In this document: piece after piece, positions 20,725 through 32,175 of the stretch
How the letters are laid out: every line of letters starts with the position of its first letter
Numbering within the stretch: position 1 is the first letter of the stretch
Origin: Vigna angularis
Lineage: Eukaryota; Streptophyta; Magnoliopsida; Fabales; Fabaceae
Assembly (NCBI RefSeq): GCF_016808095.1
Contig: NC_068972.1
Span: 42,521,029 to 42,585,028 of the forward strand
Direction: 5' to 3'
Length of the DNA: 64,000 nucleotides
Notes under the pieces: generated by a model
What the model was told of the DNA's origin: nothing
Database searches by the model: none
The model's input: only the letters and a program-made list of their open reading frames with translations
Position numbers and translations under genes: made by a program

Positions 20725-21746
20725 TTGAGCAAGCTCTCTGGATTGCATCAGTTTTTTTATCCTGAGTGCAATGTTAAAGTTTTCACATTAAATTTTTGGT
20801 TCATTAGGATGCATGTTTCTGTGAAAGCTTCAATAATTTATAGAGGATTCAGAAGATTGACGCGCACCACACGTACCGAGACACAGTTGTAATAACCATA
20901 CCTAAATTGTGATCTGTAAATGAAATTTCTTCTGCCCAGATGGGTGAGTTGTGCATACGCAATAATGTTATTATCATGTGTCTGGTTGGTTAATTCTATA
21001 CTACTGGTAGCCTCATCGTTGTATTTTGATCGAGTTATTCCTGAGTCAAGCAGTGTACGGTATAGCATATGAAATGTACAGTCTATTTTAAATTTAAAGT
21101 CGAATTCACTACACCAGTCAGGTTATTTGCCAGACTTCTGCCATCTTACACTTAAAAGCACTGATACTTTAAATCGATCATCGTGATGATATTTGATTGA
21201 TTGAGGCATGTTGGCCACTCATCAAATTCTTTGGAATACTTCTAACCTTTAAATTTTAGTAGACGTTTGTTATTATCAGAATTAGATAACTAGGACATTA
21301 AAACATTAATCTATTACTATTAATGATTAAGACACATGGTATTATAAGGTTTATTTTCTCTAAATTTATATCTATTAAATATTTCTTTAGCCAAGTGTAA
21401 CAACCTTAAACAGAAAACGAAATAGGAAAGAGGGAAAGTTCAATAATCTTCGTATATTCGATATAGTTTTTAGAATTTGATTTAATCATATTCGGAATTG
21501 TTTCATTTGACTTATCTTTCGTAGTGTTTACAGTCATGTTTCCTAAATCTTACTTGAAAAGGAATAAATTAGTTACGCAGTGCCAGAGTAATATTTCTTT
21601 TCTGAATTCACACATATTCTGCTTCACACATTTAGATAATTAGAAAACATGGTTCAGTTAAGATGAGATGTAGTGTATGTAGTCTATGTAGATACCTGAT
21701 AAACGGGGTATATTCTTCCGTATTTGTGGACGTGATCATAAAATAC
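20725..21746. other. Snurportin 3' UTR and intergenic DNA
   Basis: Sequence after the TGA at 20722-20724 is AT-rich and probably holds the 3' UTR and polyadenylation region in its first few hundred bases. No further gene is supported up to the exon-like stretch at 21747. Confidence 0.4.
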
Positions 21747-21876
21747 CATGTCTGCTTTGTTTTCTGCAATCCTTCGCATTGGAACTTCAAATGCTCCCAA
21801 CCTGACCAAGCGTTAGATGAGTCTCCAAGGGGATCACGAGCTGAAAAGATTAACCATGGTTGTTGCTTTCTATCAA
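21747..21876 (-). other. Unidentified exon-like segment, minus strand
   Basis: On the minus strand a stretch bounded by a GCAACAG acceptor (ends at 21877) and a GTATTT donor (21746) is open. It reads with an amino acid composition unlike the surrounding AT-rich DNA, including PWLIFSARDPLGDSSNAWSG. I do not recognise the family. No neighbouring exons were found on either side, so it may be a lone exon of a broken gene or a chance open frame. Confidence 0.3.
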
Positions 21877-22848
21877 CTGTTGCAATAACATGCTCAATTA
21901 TTTGTATTCTTCTGTTCCTTCATTTTAATCATGCTCACTCTGCTATACAGGAAAAGAAAAATGCCATAATCTGCTGCATAACTACATATTTCCAAATTTT
22001 ATCTTTGGTTATTATTATTATTTTTTTTTATAAAAAGTGATCCTAATTGAATAGTGGGTTAACGTTCTTATTGAGCTTAGAAGTGTATTTTTTCATTTTG
22101 TTTTTTTATATTGATTTGTAGTTGTTTTTGGAAATATCAATCATGACAATGTATAAATGTTTCTATTCGATTGTTGTTACTTACGCTTGATATTGAAACC
22201 GTGTTATTTACATGTGTAAATTTTCAATTTTGAATATTAAAATTAATTTAATACTATTGATTAATAATAGATTAATGTTGATATTTAAAACTGAAATTTA
22301 AAATTTAGGAATAGTAAAAGTTTGAAGCACAAATTAATTATTTTAGTTCTACAACTGACTTAATTATTAAGTCAATATTTGCTTATAGTTTTAGAGATTA
22401 AGTTATAGATAACTTATAGAATATATTTTAGAAAAATTATACGAACAAAATGTAGTTTAGATTGATTATAGAAGTAAGATGTATTGTGGTATGTTTGGAT
22501 GATATTGTATAATTTTGTTGTACTAAATTTCTTTACATTAGGTATTACTCATCATGAAAGTCTAATAATGAATAATGGAAGGAGGTTCATGAAGAGGACT
22601 GACACTTAAGGAGGCAAACATAAATAGCTCACAATAACTTTCTCGTCGAGAGCCAACAGAGGTGGCACTTAGTGCTGTAATTCACTGCCAACATTGAGTT
22701 TTGCTTATAACCTTTTCCACATACCTCTAAATGAATGGATTTTTTTATATTAGAAACTAGACTTTTGCATTGGAAATAAGACTTATGGAACTTTAATTTC
22801 ACTACAAAAGCTAAATTTTTGGACTTTGAGAAACATATATGTATAGTA
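21877..22848. other. AT-rich spacer
   Basis: No coding region, structured RNA or clear repeat is seen before the LTR start near 22849. Confidence 0.4.
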
Positions 22849-23544
22849 TGAAATATTGAACGAGCGGTTATTGAATAAGGCCGATCGGTCTATCTATCAT
22901 TGGTCAAATGATTTGGGTCGTAATTGGGCCTACAGTGCTAATAAGCTACTTCAAATGGTAATTGGGCCAACGCTTAAGTTGTTACTAGACCAATAGTCCA
23001 GTGGATGATAGAATAATTAAAGATATCAGGTTAAAGATATTTGACAAACCAAATCCAAAATATTTGGTTGAAGATATTGATAAAGCCGTTTTTGGGTAAC
23101 CAACCGCATCTCCAGGTAAGGTTGTTTATATTTGATCTATGAAACAATTATAAATATATTGACAAGGCCAAAAGCCAGGTACAAAAGCCAAGTACGTTCC
23201 ACTTACATTCTACTGACACTTGATTCACTCTCCAATACTCTCCAATACTCAAACAGTGCCAACCATTCATTGAGTGTTTCATTAAGAGCTAAAGCTCTTC
23301 AACAACATGCCCAACTTGAGCATCAGAGTGCCTTTTGCAGGTACATCCTCCCTCGTCAAGAAGGAGACCGATCGGTTCGCATTAATACCGAACGGTCAGT
23401 AGCAAGGGATTGAAGGTGACCGAGCGGTCCACACTGAAGACCGAGCGATCCTGGCTAAAGGAAGGTAGGCGATCCAGGCGTTCGGAAGCGGGAAAGACAC
23501 GTCAGAAGGTTAGTCTCTCGGTCCTGAAAATATCTACCGAAACA
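22849..23544 (+). repeat. 5' LTR of Tat1
   Basis: The right end is firm: it ends ATCTACCGAAACA directly before the PBS. The left end, TGAAATATTGAACGAGCGG, is inferred from the TG start and change in composition; no second LTR is present to confirm it. It contains several ACCGATCGGT / CCGAACGGTC words and a TATA-like ATTATAAATATATTG near 23150. Confidence 0.65.
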
Positions 23545-23546
23545 TT

Positions 23547-23570
23547 TTGGTGCCCACCGTGGGGCCGAGA
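23547..23570 (+). other. Primer-binding region of Tat1
   Basis: TTGGTGCCCACCGTGGGGCC lies right after the LTR end. Almost the same sequence (TTGGCGCCCACCGTGGGG) follows the LTRs at 48419 (+) and 36432 (-), tying the three elements together. Confidence 0.8.
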
Positions 23571-23589
23571 GCAAGCAGAAGAAGCCCGA

Positions 23590-25170
23590 TGGTAACCACA
23601 AGGAGTATGTCAGATCAACAAAGCATCAGATGATTGATAGAGCAAGTGCAAGCGCAAGCACTAACACTGTAGGAGCAAATACAGGCTCAGATGCAAGCAC
23701 AAGCGCATGCCATATAAGAACAATTGCAGGCGCAGGCGCAGGCGCAAGCTCAACAGGAGATGCAGCAGAAATATGAAGACGAAATAGCGATGCTAAGAAC
23801 CGGACGGTATAACTGACCACCATCTGAGCAGTTCTCAGTATCGTCAGCCCATTATGGTCAAACTGACAACGGTAACCCGAACGGAAACCCAAACGGTAAC
23901 CCGAACAGTAACCCGAACATAAACCCAAACGGTAACCCGAACAGTAACCCGAATGGCAATCGAATGGTAACTGGAACGGTAATCCCAATGGTGGCCCGCA
24001 CGACAATCCCGTAGGAGAAGATCCCATCGAGTTACTACCATTCACGACAACAATCATGCAGGCTCCAATGCCCGAGAGAACTCCTCCAGTAATGGAAAAA
24101 TATGATGGATCCACTGATCCTAATGATCACATCAGGGCCTTCCTCAACTCAATGACGTTTTACACAAGCAGTGACCCAGTTAAATGTCGGGCCTTTTCAT
24201 TATCACTAATGGTAGAGGCACTGTCGTGGTACAACACTCTTCCTCCCGACACAATAGATTGTTTTGCCACTGTAAAATCCCTCTTTAGGAGCCAGTATGC
24301 ATCCAGCCGGGTGCAAGACCTAACACCCGCAGAACTCGTCAATACCAAGCAGAGAAGGACAAATCTCTACGAGCCTTCATGAGGAGATATAATGAAACTG
24401 CTCGGCAGATCAGGGACATTGGCCACACCTTCATCATCAACAATCTACCCTCTTGCCTGAGAGCGGGATATTTCTCAGAAGATCTATATGTAGAACCTCC
24501 CAAAACTATGGAGGAACTCTAGGAGAGGGTGGCAAAATTTATTCGCATATAGGACATAAGGTAGTCGTTGAAGAAGCAGCAACAAGAGGTTGCGGGTGGA
24601 AGCAAAAAGGAGGGAAAACAACCATTCCACGGCAACGGAGACCATCCCCAAAAAAGTTTCCCTCGCGCTCCCCCGTTCAACCACTATACGGCCCTTAATG
24701 CACCCCTAACAAAGGTTCTAGAAGAAGCCCTTACCGCCGATTTGATCATACTCCGGCGAAAGTCTTCTCCTAAAGACGCTGACGAAGTAAAAACCTGTCA
24801 ATATCATCTAAATAAGGGCCACACCACAGAAGAATGTACCACGTTAAAAAACAAAATCGAGAGGCTCATCCAAGAGGGCCATCTACAAAAATTCATAAAG
24901 GAAAAGGATACCAGGAGGAGAAGCCCAACCAAAGAAAGGTCGCGGCACAGGCATACCGAACGGTCTTATGAAAGACCCGAACGGTCTTATGAAAGACCCG
25001 AACGGTCTTATGAAAGATCCGAACGGTCTTATGAAAGATCCGAACGGTTCTCTGAAAGAACCGAACGGAAGCGAAGGCACAGTCATAGTCGCGAACGCGA
25101 CCGATCGATCATCAGGCGGATCAATACCATTTCGGGCGGTTTTGCTGGAGGAGGAGCATCCTCTTCAGTA
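23590..25170 (+). pseudogene. gag of Tat1, with two in-frame protein repeats
   Basis: The capsid region (about 24056-24520) includes YDGSTDPNDHIRAFLNSM, CRAFSLSLMVEALSWYNTLP and INNLPSCLRAGYFSE. A frameshift occurs near 24350, and stops near 24520 and 24550. A C-x2-H-x4-H-x4-C zinc-binding pattern (CQYHLNKGHTTEEC, about 24798-24840) matches Tat gag. Upstream at about 23866-23960 the frame encodes NGNP repeats (12-bp unit). At about 24957-25060 it encodes ERSYERP repeats (21-bp unit) in a region rich in Arg and Ser. Gag packages the element RNA. Confidence 0.82.
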
Positions 25171-25856
25171 AGGAAGAGACATCTGAGGAGCCTAAAGACC
25201 GTCCACATGGTGGATAGGAAACCTCGATCCATGCCATCCATTGTCTTCAATGATGAAGACTTTCACGCCCCTAACCCTGATCAGGATGATCCCATGGTCA
25301 TCACGGTCGAGATATCTCGGTGTCTCATTAGCAAGGTGCTGGTTGATCAGGGCAGCTCGATCAACATCTTGTATTGGTAGACGTTCCCAAAAATGACCTT
25401 GTCCGAGGACCTAATAGCCCCCTTCAATGAACAAATTGTAGGGTTCGCAGGAGAAAGGGTTGGTACCCGAGGATATTTAGACTTGAGAACTTGGCTTGTA
25501 ACGGGAAAAGACACAAGAGAACTCAGAGTCAAATTCTTACTAGTAGAAGCAAATACTTCATATAATGCATTATTGGGGTGCCCTTGCCTAAATGCGTTCG
25601 GAGCTATAGTGTCCACCCCTCACCTAACCATGAAGTTTCCATTAGAACGGGGAACCATATGTACCGTTCGGGCAGATCAGCTAGCCGCTCGACAGTGTTA
25701 TGTTGCAAGATTAAAACTCACTCCTTTTGTCCCCCAGCGACCACCTAGAAGGCAAGAAACTGCTGTGATCGATCTGGATCCGCGATCTAACACTAATGAT
25801 TGCATACAACCCCTGGGAGATACCAAGCCGTTTGTGCTCGGTAATAATGAATCATA
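25171..25856 (+). pseudogene. Protease region of Tat1
   Basis: It encodes HAPNPDQDDPMVITVEIS followed by the aspartic-protease core VLVDQGSSINILYW, then a TAG at 25378-25380. The frame then continues with LSEDLIAPFNEQIVGFAGER and LVEANTSYNALLGCPCLNAF. It aligns along its length with 49815-50445 of the second Tat element. The stop inactivates it. Confidence 0.82.
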
Positions 25857-26370
25857 GGTGACGTCCATAGGAGATTGATCGGCAAAACCGACCAAGAAAG
25901 ATTGATGAAAGTCTTGAAAACCAATGCAGATCTGTTTGCCTAGACGGCTTCGGACATGCTTGGGATTCATTCGAGCGTCATGACTCATAAGCTGGCTACC
26001 TTTAGAGAAGCATGACCGGTTGCTCAAAAGAAGTGAAGATTCAGTGAGGAAAAGAGAAACGCCATACACGATGAAGTCACTAAACTCCTGAAGGCCGGAT
26101 TTATAAGGGAAATAACCTACACCACGTGGCTAGCCAACGTGGTTATGATCAAGAAACCGAACGACCAATGGAGAATGTGCGTGGACTTCACGGACCTAAA
26201 CAAAGCATGCCCCAAGGATTCATATCCCCTACCAAGCGTAGAACGCCTAGTAGATGGGGCCTCAAGGCATGCAGTGTTAAGTTTCCTTGATGCATATTCG
26301 GGATACAACGAGATTCCCATGTATGCACCCGATCAGGATAAAACGACATTCATAACCGAACGGTCAAACT
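25857..26370 (+). pseudogene. Truncated reverse transcriptase of Tat1
   Basis: After several stops, RT is readable from about 26110: TTWLANVVMIKKPNDQWRM, CVDFTDLNKACPKDSYPLP and LSFLDAYSGYNEIPM. It ends at FITERSNY, before the VMPFGLKNA and YVDD motifs. The next bases belong to a CBS-domain exon. Confidence 0.85.
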
Positions 26371-27465
26371 ACACAGTCTTCTGTAATTCACATGTTGGCA
26401 GGATGTGTTGGTCTTCAGTGGTTTGAGAGTTGGGGAACCAAGAAGCTGTCTCAAGTTGGTCTTCCCATGGTGACACATAATCATATTATAAAGGTGGATA
26501 ACTGTCTTATGTTTAATTTCTGATTCATGGTGGAAAATTATGAATTTCAGCTTATACTTTCCATGTTGTATACGTCTGCTACAACATTACTCTATGATAT
26601 ACTAACAAAGTCTTACTAAAACATGTCACAATATATCAACTACAATCCATTCCATTATGCCTTCTACCATCACCATACACCCAGGCTTGTTTGGATAACT
26701 TTTTCATAAACATGTTTTATAAGAGTAGAAAATAATAAGATAAAATAAATTGAGCTATCTGCATTAGTTAAAATCTACGTATCCGGAATTAAATTTTGTA
26801 GAAGTTCTTTTCATTTAACTTCAATAAAAGCTAAAGTCGAAGGGTTGATTTTATATTTACCAACTTTCTAACAGGTTTAGTTGTTTTCAGGTCTATGAAG
26901 ATGAACCAGTGCTTCAAGCATTTAAACTGATGAGGAAAAAGAGAATTGGGGGGTTGCCAGTGATGAAAAGAGGTGGTGGCAGCAGGGCAATTGGTAACAT
27001 AAGCCTGCAAGATGTTCAATTCCTCCTAACTGCTCCAGAAATCTACCATGACTATAGGTTTGTCATCACATTTCTGATAGACAGGAACTAGGAGCTTCTT
27101 TATTCCCCATATTTCTTTGCTGTTCTATATCCGTGGCATGCTAATTTATAAGTTCTCCCTATGACAGGTCTATTACAGCAAAAGACTTCCTGACAGCCGT
27201 TAGAAGCTACATAGAGAAGCATGAAGGGACCTTTCCAATGTCAGATGAACTGATTACATGCAATACGGACTGCACAATCAAAGAACTGATTCAACTGCTT
27301 GACCATGAGAAGATTCATAGGGTCTACGTTGCTGACAATGATGGGAATCTTAAAGGACTGATCACGCTAAGAGATATCATCTCAAGGCTAGTACATGAGC
27401 CCCGTGGCTATTTTGGTGATTTCTTTGATGGGGTTCTCCCGATGCCTCCTAACAGCAGGGTTTGA
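26371..27465 (+). pseudogene. 3' part of a CBS-domain, SnRK1 gamma-like gene, lacking its 5' exons
   Basis: Three exon pieces splice in frame: 26371-26493 (broken at its left edge), 26891-27057 and 27168-27465. They encode TQSSVIHMLAGCVGLQWFES, then VYEDEPVLQAFKLMRKKRIG, ISLQDVQFLLTAPEIYHDYR, SITAKDFL, IHRVYVADNDGNLKGLITLR and the end GYFGDFFDGVLPMPPNSRV. This matches the C-terminal two CBS domains of plant proteins annotated as SNF1-related kinase regulatory subunit gamma-1-like; such CBS pairs bind adenine nucleotides in the family. The upstream CBS domains and start codon are not found within the 5.6 kb back to the snurportin gene. The first piece abuts RT sequence of Tat1. The splice sites and remaining frame are intact, so the break may be fairly recent. 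Confidence 0.88.
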
Positions 27466-27983
27466 CATCCATCCGACAAGAATGACTTCTAATGAATCAG
27501 TAACAAATTGATCTGTTTCCCATCATAGCTGACGGCAAGATCTTAGGGCAAGGCAAGGCCTTTGTAAAAAGCAACTTTGCAAGTTTATTGCTCTCATTTT
27601 GAGTTAGGTGAAACCGTGAAATGTGAAATTTTGTGTAAATTATGACATAATAATCAGGAGTTTTGGTCACACTTCTTTCTTTTGAACAAGTTGATCGTTT
27701 TGTTTATCGAAACAGAAATTGCTGATGCCCAATAAAGTAATCCATAAAGGGAATCCAAAGATCTTCATGTTTACAACTTGAGAATGCAAAGGGAAAACGA
27801 GAAAGAAAAAAATGACTCGCAGGAAGTTATGTACGAGGTTGTCCCATCCACAACCAAAGGAGTTTCTCACTAGGAAAAGGGAATTGCTAAATCCATTAAA
27901 CTAGAAATTTAACTAATAGCTTTGGAATTATCTTAACCAAAAAGCGTGACTGTTAACCATATTTCTTTCTAATATAGGGAATA

Positions 27984-28065
27984 CTAAACTACGTAAACGA
28001 TTTTGCCAGTTGAGGCTGAAGCCCGAATCTTGATTCCCCCTGCTGGGTCTGTAATCTCTGTCCTC
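27984..28065 (-). other. Possible terminal exon of an unidentified gene, minus strand
   Basis: A short frame follows a plausible acceptor (TATAGCAG, ending at 28066) and ends at a TAG (27984-27986). It reads RTEITDPAGGIKIRASASTG then KIVYVV. The codon composition looks like plant coding DNA, but the piece is only 26 codons and no upstream exon was recognised. Confidence 0.3.
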
Positions 28066-28244
28066 CTGCTATACCAGAAAAAAGAAATTCCTATATCAGA
28101 TCAAATTGAAATCACCATGAGCTTTGTATTTCACTATTTCAGAGTAAATTTCAACCATAATATTTGACTGGCATTACATTATTCTTAGGGCTATCAAATA
28201 TACAAGAGTGACAAATTTTAGAGAATTGTGAACCCAAAATCGCA

Positions 28245-28330
28245 AAATGGTTGGCGCAGTGGTTAGGTATCTATATGGTACAGAGGGTGGTAGCAGTCTT
28301 ATCACCAAAAGGAGAGAGGCTGTTTCCAGT
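28245..28330 (+). repeat. Possible SINE-like (tRNA-derived) fragment
   Basis: GGTTGGCGCAGTGGTTAG resembles a polymerase III A box as found in plant SINEs. A convincing B box and a terminal tract are not seen, so this is a weak call. Confidence 0.25.
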
Positions 28331-29554
28331 ATCTAGGCACTCACAAGACATTAAACCTTACCATTACGCCAAGGCTCAGCCTCTGAGAATTGAGAATTTA
28401 AATTACATTAACATTATGTATTCAAAATCTCATGTTTTCAGTTGAGCTCAACCATAGAGCCAATTTAACCTCTGAAAGAAGAAAAGGGGACAAAGATTTC
28501 AGCGTAACTCAAATTATGCAAAAAAGCACAGCACAGGTACCTATAAAAAATCTACAATAAAAAAATTGGTTACTTCATTTGAAACTAGAAGAATGGTGGT
28601 TCATGTATAGTGTTGCAATTTCTAGGCTTCAATAAAATGCATTGAAACTCTTTCACAATCATCAGTCTTCTTGTGAGAGTAACTAGAACATACCCATTTA
28701 ATCATATTTGATATTTGTTGTTAAAACTTTATATATTATAGTTTTTTATTATGAGATATGCGTTTTGGTCATGTTCATTTAGTTAAATAGTAAACTATGT
28801 TTATTTACGTTTTTACCATTTATAAAATTTAATCATATATAATCAATTATTTTCTTTATATATATAATTTTAAAAATTATATTAAGTACTTGTACCCCAA
28901 TTTTTTTTTTAAATGCTGTAGTCGGTACTCGTATCCGATACCAGTACTGTACTCCGTGCAACATAAATTTAAACTTGTGCTGAAAATGAATTCAAAATTT
29001 CAATTTTTAGTAATCACTTTACAAACTGTACTAAAAGGAATAACAAGAATTTTTATGGTCAATTTAAATGATTTTCTCACCTCCTCCCAATTCTAATTAT
29101 TATGAGAATGCACAAACTTTTGAAGAAAGCTTTATCAATTAATATAAGTGTTAGTAACGCGTAAATATATCTCAATTGTAAGCAAACACCATTAACACAG
29201 CAAGAATTGGTCATCTATTTTTTCAGTTAATACTGCACAATATAGACCCCATTTCTGAAAAATGACACTCATTGTATAGCAAGATTGATAGCAGCTTTAT
29301 TTGCTTAAGAGGTGATTAACTTCCTGGAATTCCAAAATCTATTCTAAGGGATCCTGACAGCTTATTTGCAAGTTTATTTTGGTAAGAGTTGTTGAAGCTG
29401 CGAGGAATAGATTTAAAGATGTATTCACCCTATTACAATTAAATGGATAGCCAATCAGAAGTGGTTTTTACCACTGACTTTGGGTGGAATTTTATTACAA
29501 CACCAAATTTCATGTAACCACATGTGCTACCCCATTTCAAGAGGCAAATGGAAA

Positions 29555-29880
29555 TGTTAAGAAGTAGACTTTAAACCTTAATCAACCTCACAAAATCGGT
29601 TTTTAAGATGAGGTTTACACCTACTTATATACATCTCATGCGTGGGACTAAATATTAATGTGTGATCTGATAGTGGCTTGATAGCCGGTAGAATGATATG
29701 CCTAACAAAGACAAATCTCGCTAGGATAGACTCTAACTCATGTCTCTACTATTATATTAAGGAGTGAACTTTAAACCCTAATTCAACCCCACAAAACCGG
29801 CTTATAAAGTGAGATTTACACCCACTTATATACTTTAAATTGGCCTTATCTCTAGTCAATATGGAACTTCCAACAGGAAG
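29555..29880 (+). repeat. Dispersed legume-type repeat, two partial copies
   Basis: Two related stretches begin ACTTTAAACC(C)TAAT and contain CAACC(T/C)CACAAAA(T/C)CGG, followed by a TTTACACC(T/C)ACTTATATA segment, at about 29568-29640 and 29768-29850. I recall similar sequence as a common repeat in legume genomes; the class of element is uncertain. Confidence 0.5.
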
Positions 29881-29959
29881 AAAGCCTCACATTCCATTCA
29901 GTGGCTTGTTAGTTAAAGGAACAAGATTAGGCACTAAAACAGCTCAAACATCATTTATA

Positions 29960-30725
29960 CAAGACTCAAAAACAGATGAAACATTGTACCATGAGAAGCA
30001 TAAGGAACAGAATTAGTGGAGAGTAAGTTTTCTTCAACCTTGGGCTGCACAGACAGCTATGCTTGCACCACGCTTTTATGGTTATTTTCAGATATTGAAC
30101 TAGCACGGAGAGGTGTCTTACAAATTGAAGCTAAAAGCTATTGGCTTCTATGCAACAGAACCAGAATTTCCGGCTGAACTACAAGCGCAAGATGAACCAA
30201 AACAGGTTGAGTAACAGAGGAAGTATACATGCAGGAAAGAAAATGAAGCAATTTTTAATTCAATTTAAGGGCAAGCCAGCTGAAGATGCAACATGGGAGG
30301 AACAGCTATCAATTTCCAACTTCAGCCTTCAGGAAAAGGTTGCATTTACAGCAGGTTTAACGATACAATCCAATACTTTGTTGGGTTGGAAGGAGAACCA
30401 GTTATATAAGTCCTAAATAAACTAGCCATTTGAAAGGTATACTCAAGAAAGACATACAAGGTCTCCGAAACTGCAATGGAGTGCAGTTATTTTGTGGAAA
30501 GAAGTTGCTAGAACAGTTATTGCAGAAAGAAATTGCTTTGTAAAGAAGTTATTGTGAGAGGGGAGAGTTGTTTTCCTTTGTAGTTATACTCTGTTATATA
30601 GGAAAAAGCAATTGTCAGATGTATGAGGGGAGAAGTCATCTCTGCAGGAGCCAGGGCTCCGATTTTGTATCTAAAACAGTGTATTATTGAATTCAATAAA
30701 ACTCCCTTTTAAATTCAGAAGCATT
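29960..30725 (+). mobile_element. 3' remnant of a chromovirus (end of pol plus probable LTR)
   Basis: The stretch 30080-30420 encodes, across frameshifts, the end of gypsy integrase (PRFYGYFQIL) and a chromodomain-like segment, KKMKQFLIQFKGKPAEDATW, with tail FSLQEKVAF. It is followed by about 300 bp of non-coding sequence up to AATTCAATAAAACTCCC, which may be the 3' LTR. No 5' part is present. The domain layout is the same as at 18713-19093, but the family differs. Confidence 0.7.
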
Positions 30726-31093
30726 GTTTATTAAGTTCATGTTTTTTCCATTTAGTAAGATAAGACATTGATAGATACTAGACCAATTAACTGAACCATA
30801 ATTAGCTCAACTGTCCTATTCTAACCAATAAGCAAATTGATATCCTCTCATTCTCTTGTATTTGCAGAAATAACATTTTATCCATGCGAGGAAAATGCAA
30901 TTTGACAAGCATCCCGATGATGACCGTGCTCAAGTTAAGTTCTCAAACACAAGTACTTCAGCACTTTAAATTTGGCCAATTTTTTTCAATAACAAGCATA
31001 CTGAGTAAATCTAAAAGCAAAATGCAACAAATTAGTCAAACATACCATTCCTTGTAAAAACAAGTTCTAAGAAACTCCTTCAGTTTACTGGTG
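30726..31093. other. Intergenic DNA, 3' flank of the COMMD gene
   Basis: AT-rich sequence without a supported gene. It should contain the 3' UTR of the minus-strand COMMD gene that ends at 31094. Confidence 0.4.
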
Positions 31094-32175
31094 CTAATGC
31101 CCATTTAGTGCCTCATCCTGACAACATATAGCGAGCTCATTATAAAATCCAATCTGGATAAAAGTTCTAACTTCAGTCTAATGTTTACCATGGTAGAAAA
31201 CTGGTCTCTAATACAGTGCATGGTTTTCAGCATCATATCTATAGAATCTATAGCCAACTGGAACTTTACATCTTGAACTCCCGACTGAAATGGACCAACA
31301 TTTTGAAGCTGAAACGGAAACAGTTAAAACAATAAAATCACATAAAACAACATTTGATTATTTTACATACAATACATATGCATATCTACTTAATAATAAA
31401 GCCAGACCAGAAGACTTAATTGATACGCACATCTATTACTTGTCTTTAAAGTCTAGAGCAACACAAAATGAGCATTGAAGGAAGGAAAGTCCGTCCTCTA
31501 CTCAAGTTCAATAGGTGGTATTTACCTTCAAATCAATAACCTCTGCAGGGTCTGCTGATCCTTTCTCCAGATTTGTCATATTCCATGTCATCGCCTTTAA
31601 TCTAGGCACAATATTCTTGAAAACAATATAGTTTAAATGTTTAATCTCAGATTAAAGTATCCAATTGAGCTCACTTTCACAAAGTATACAGTAAAACAAC
31701 TTACTTGATCTTTCATCACATCTTCTTGCCACTCGAGCTGAAACTTCTGCAACAGAAGTGTCAACAGTTTTTGCAATTCAGGCAGAACTTCATCCGGAAA
31801 CAGCTTTGGAATATCCTCCTTTGAAGTATTCTCATAAACACACCTCCTAATTAACATTCGGAGGCAAACCAGAAGCTGCAGATAGTGTTAAAATAATATT
31901 TTGTACCGTGATAAGGATTTCTATAGAAGAACTTATACATAAGCATTTGTGCTGGAGAAAACTGAAGACGTAACATTATATCAAAGTTAAAATAAAAAGT
32001 TTAAAAAATTTAAAAAATATATATATAAAAGCTAACTTATATATAAACTAAATTGGTTTATAGATAGATGCCTTTTATTTTTCAGTTGAAGTTTGTCCAA
32101 ACATAACCTAGATCATTGCTACTACTATGTATCCATAAACGTAGAAGAAAGAGAGGGAGTACTGGGTCGAGATCA

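Larger units (their letters stand above)
22849..26370 (+). mobile_element. 5' half of a Tat-lineage Ty3/gypsy element (Tat1), cut within RT
   Basis: It consists of a 5' LTR (about 22849-23544), a primer-binding site with GGTGCCCACCGTGGGGCC, gag, protease and the first part of RT. It stops after the FITERSNY segment of RT at about 26370, where a host CBS-gene exon begins. RNase H, integrase and the 3' LTR are absent. The protein sequence parallels the Tat element at 48-53 kb throughout. Numerous stops and frameshifts make it non-functional. Confidence 0.9.
27466..29550. other. 3' flank and intergenic DNA
   Basis: The first part should contain the 3' UTR of the CBS gene. The rest is AT-rich with no supported gene except the exon-like piece at 27984-28065 and a weak SINE-like motif at 28245-28330. 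Confidence 0.4.

Noticed and set aside
24883..25086. Minus-strand frame with repeated RPFGSFI
   Set aside because: It is the antisense shadow of the ERSYERP repeats in Tat1 gag.
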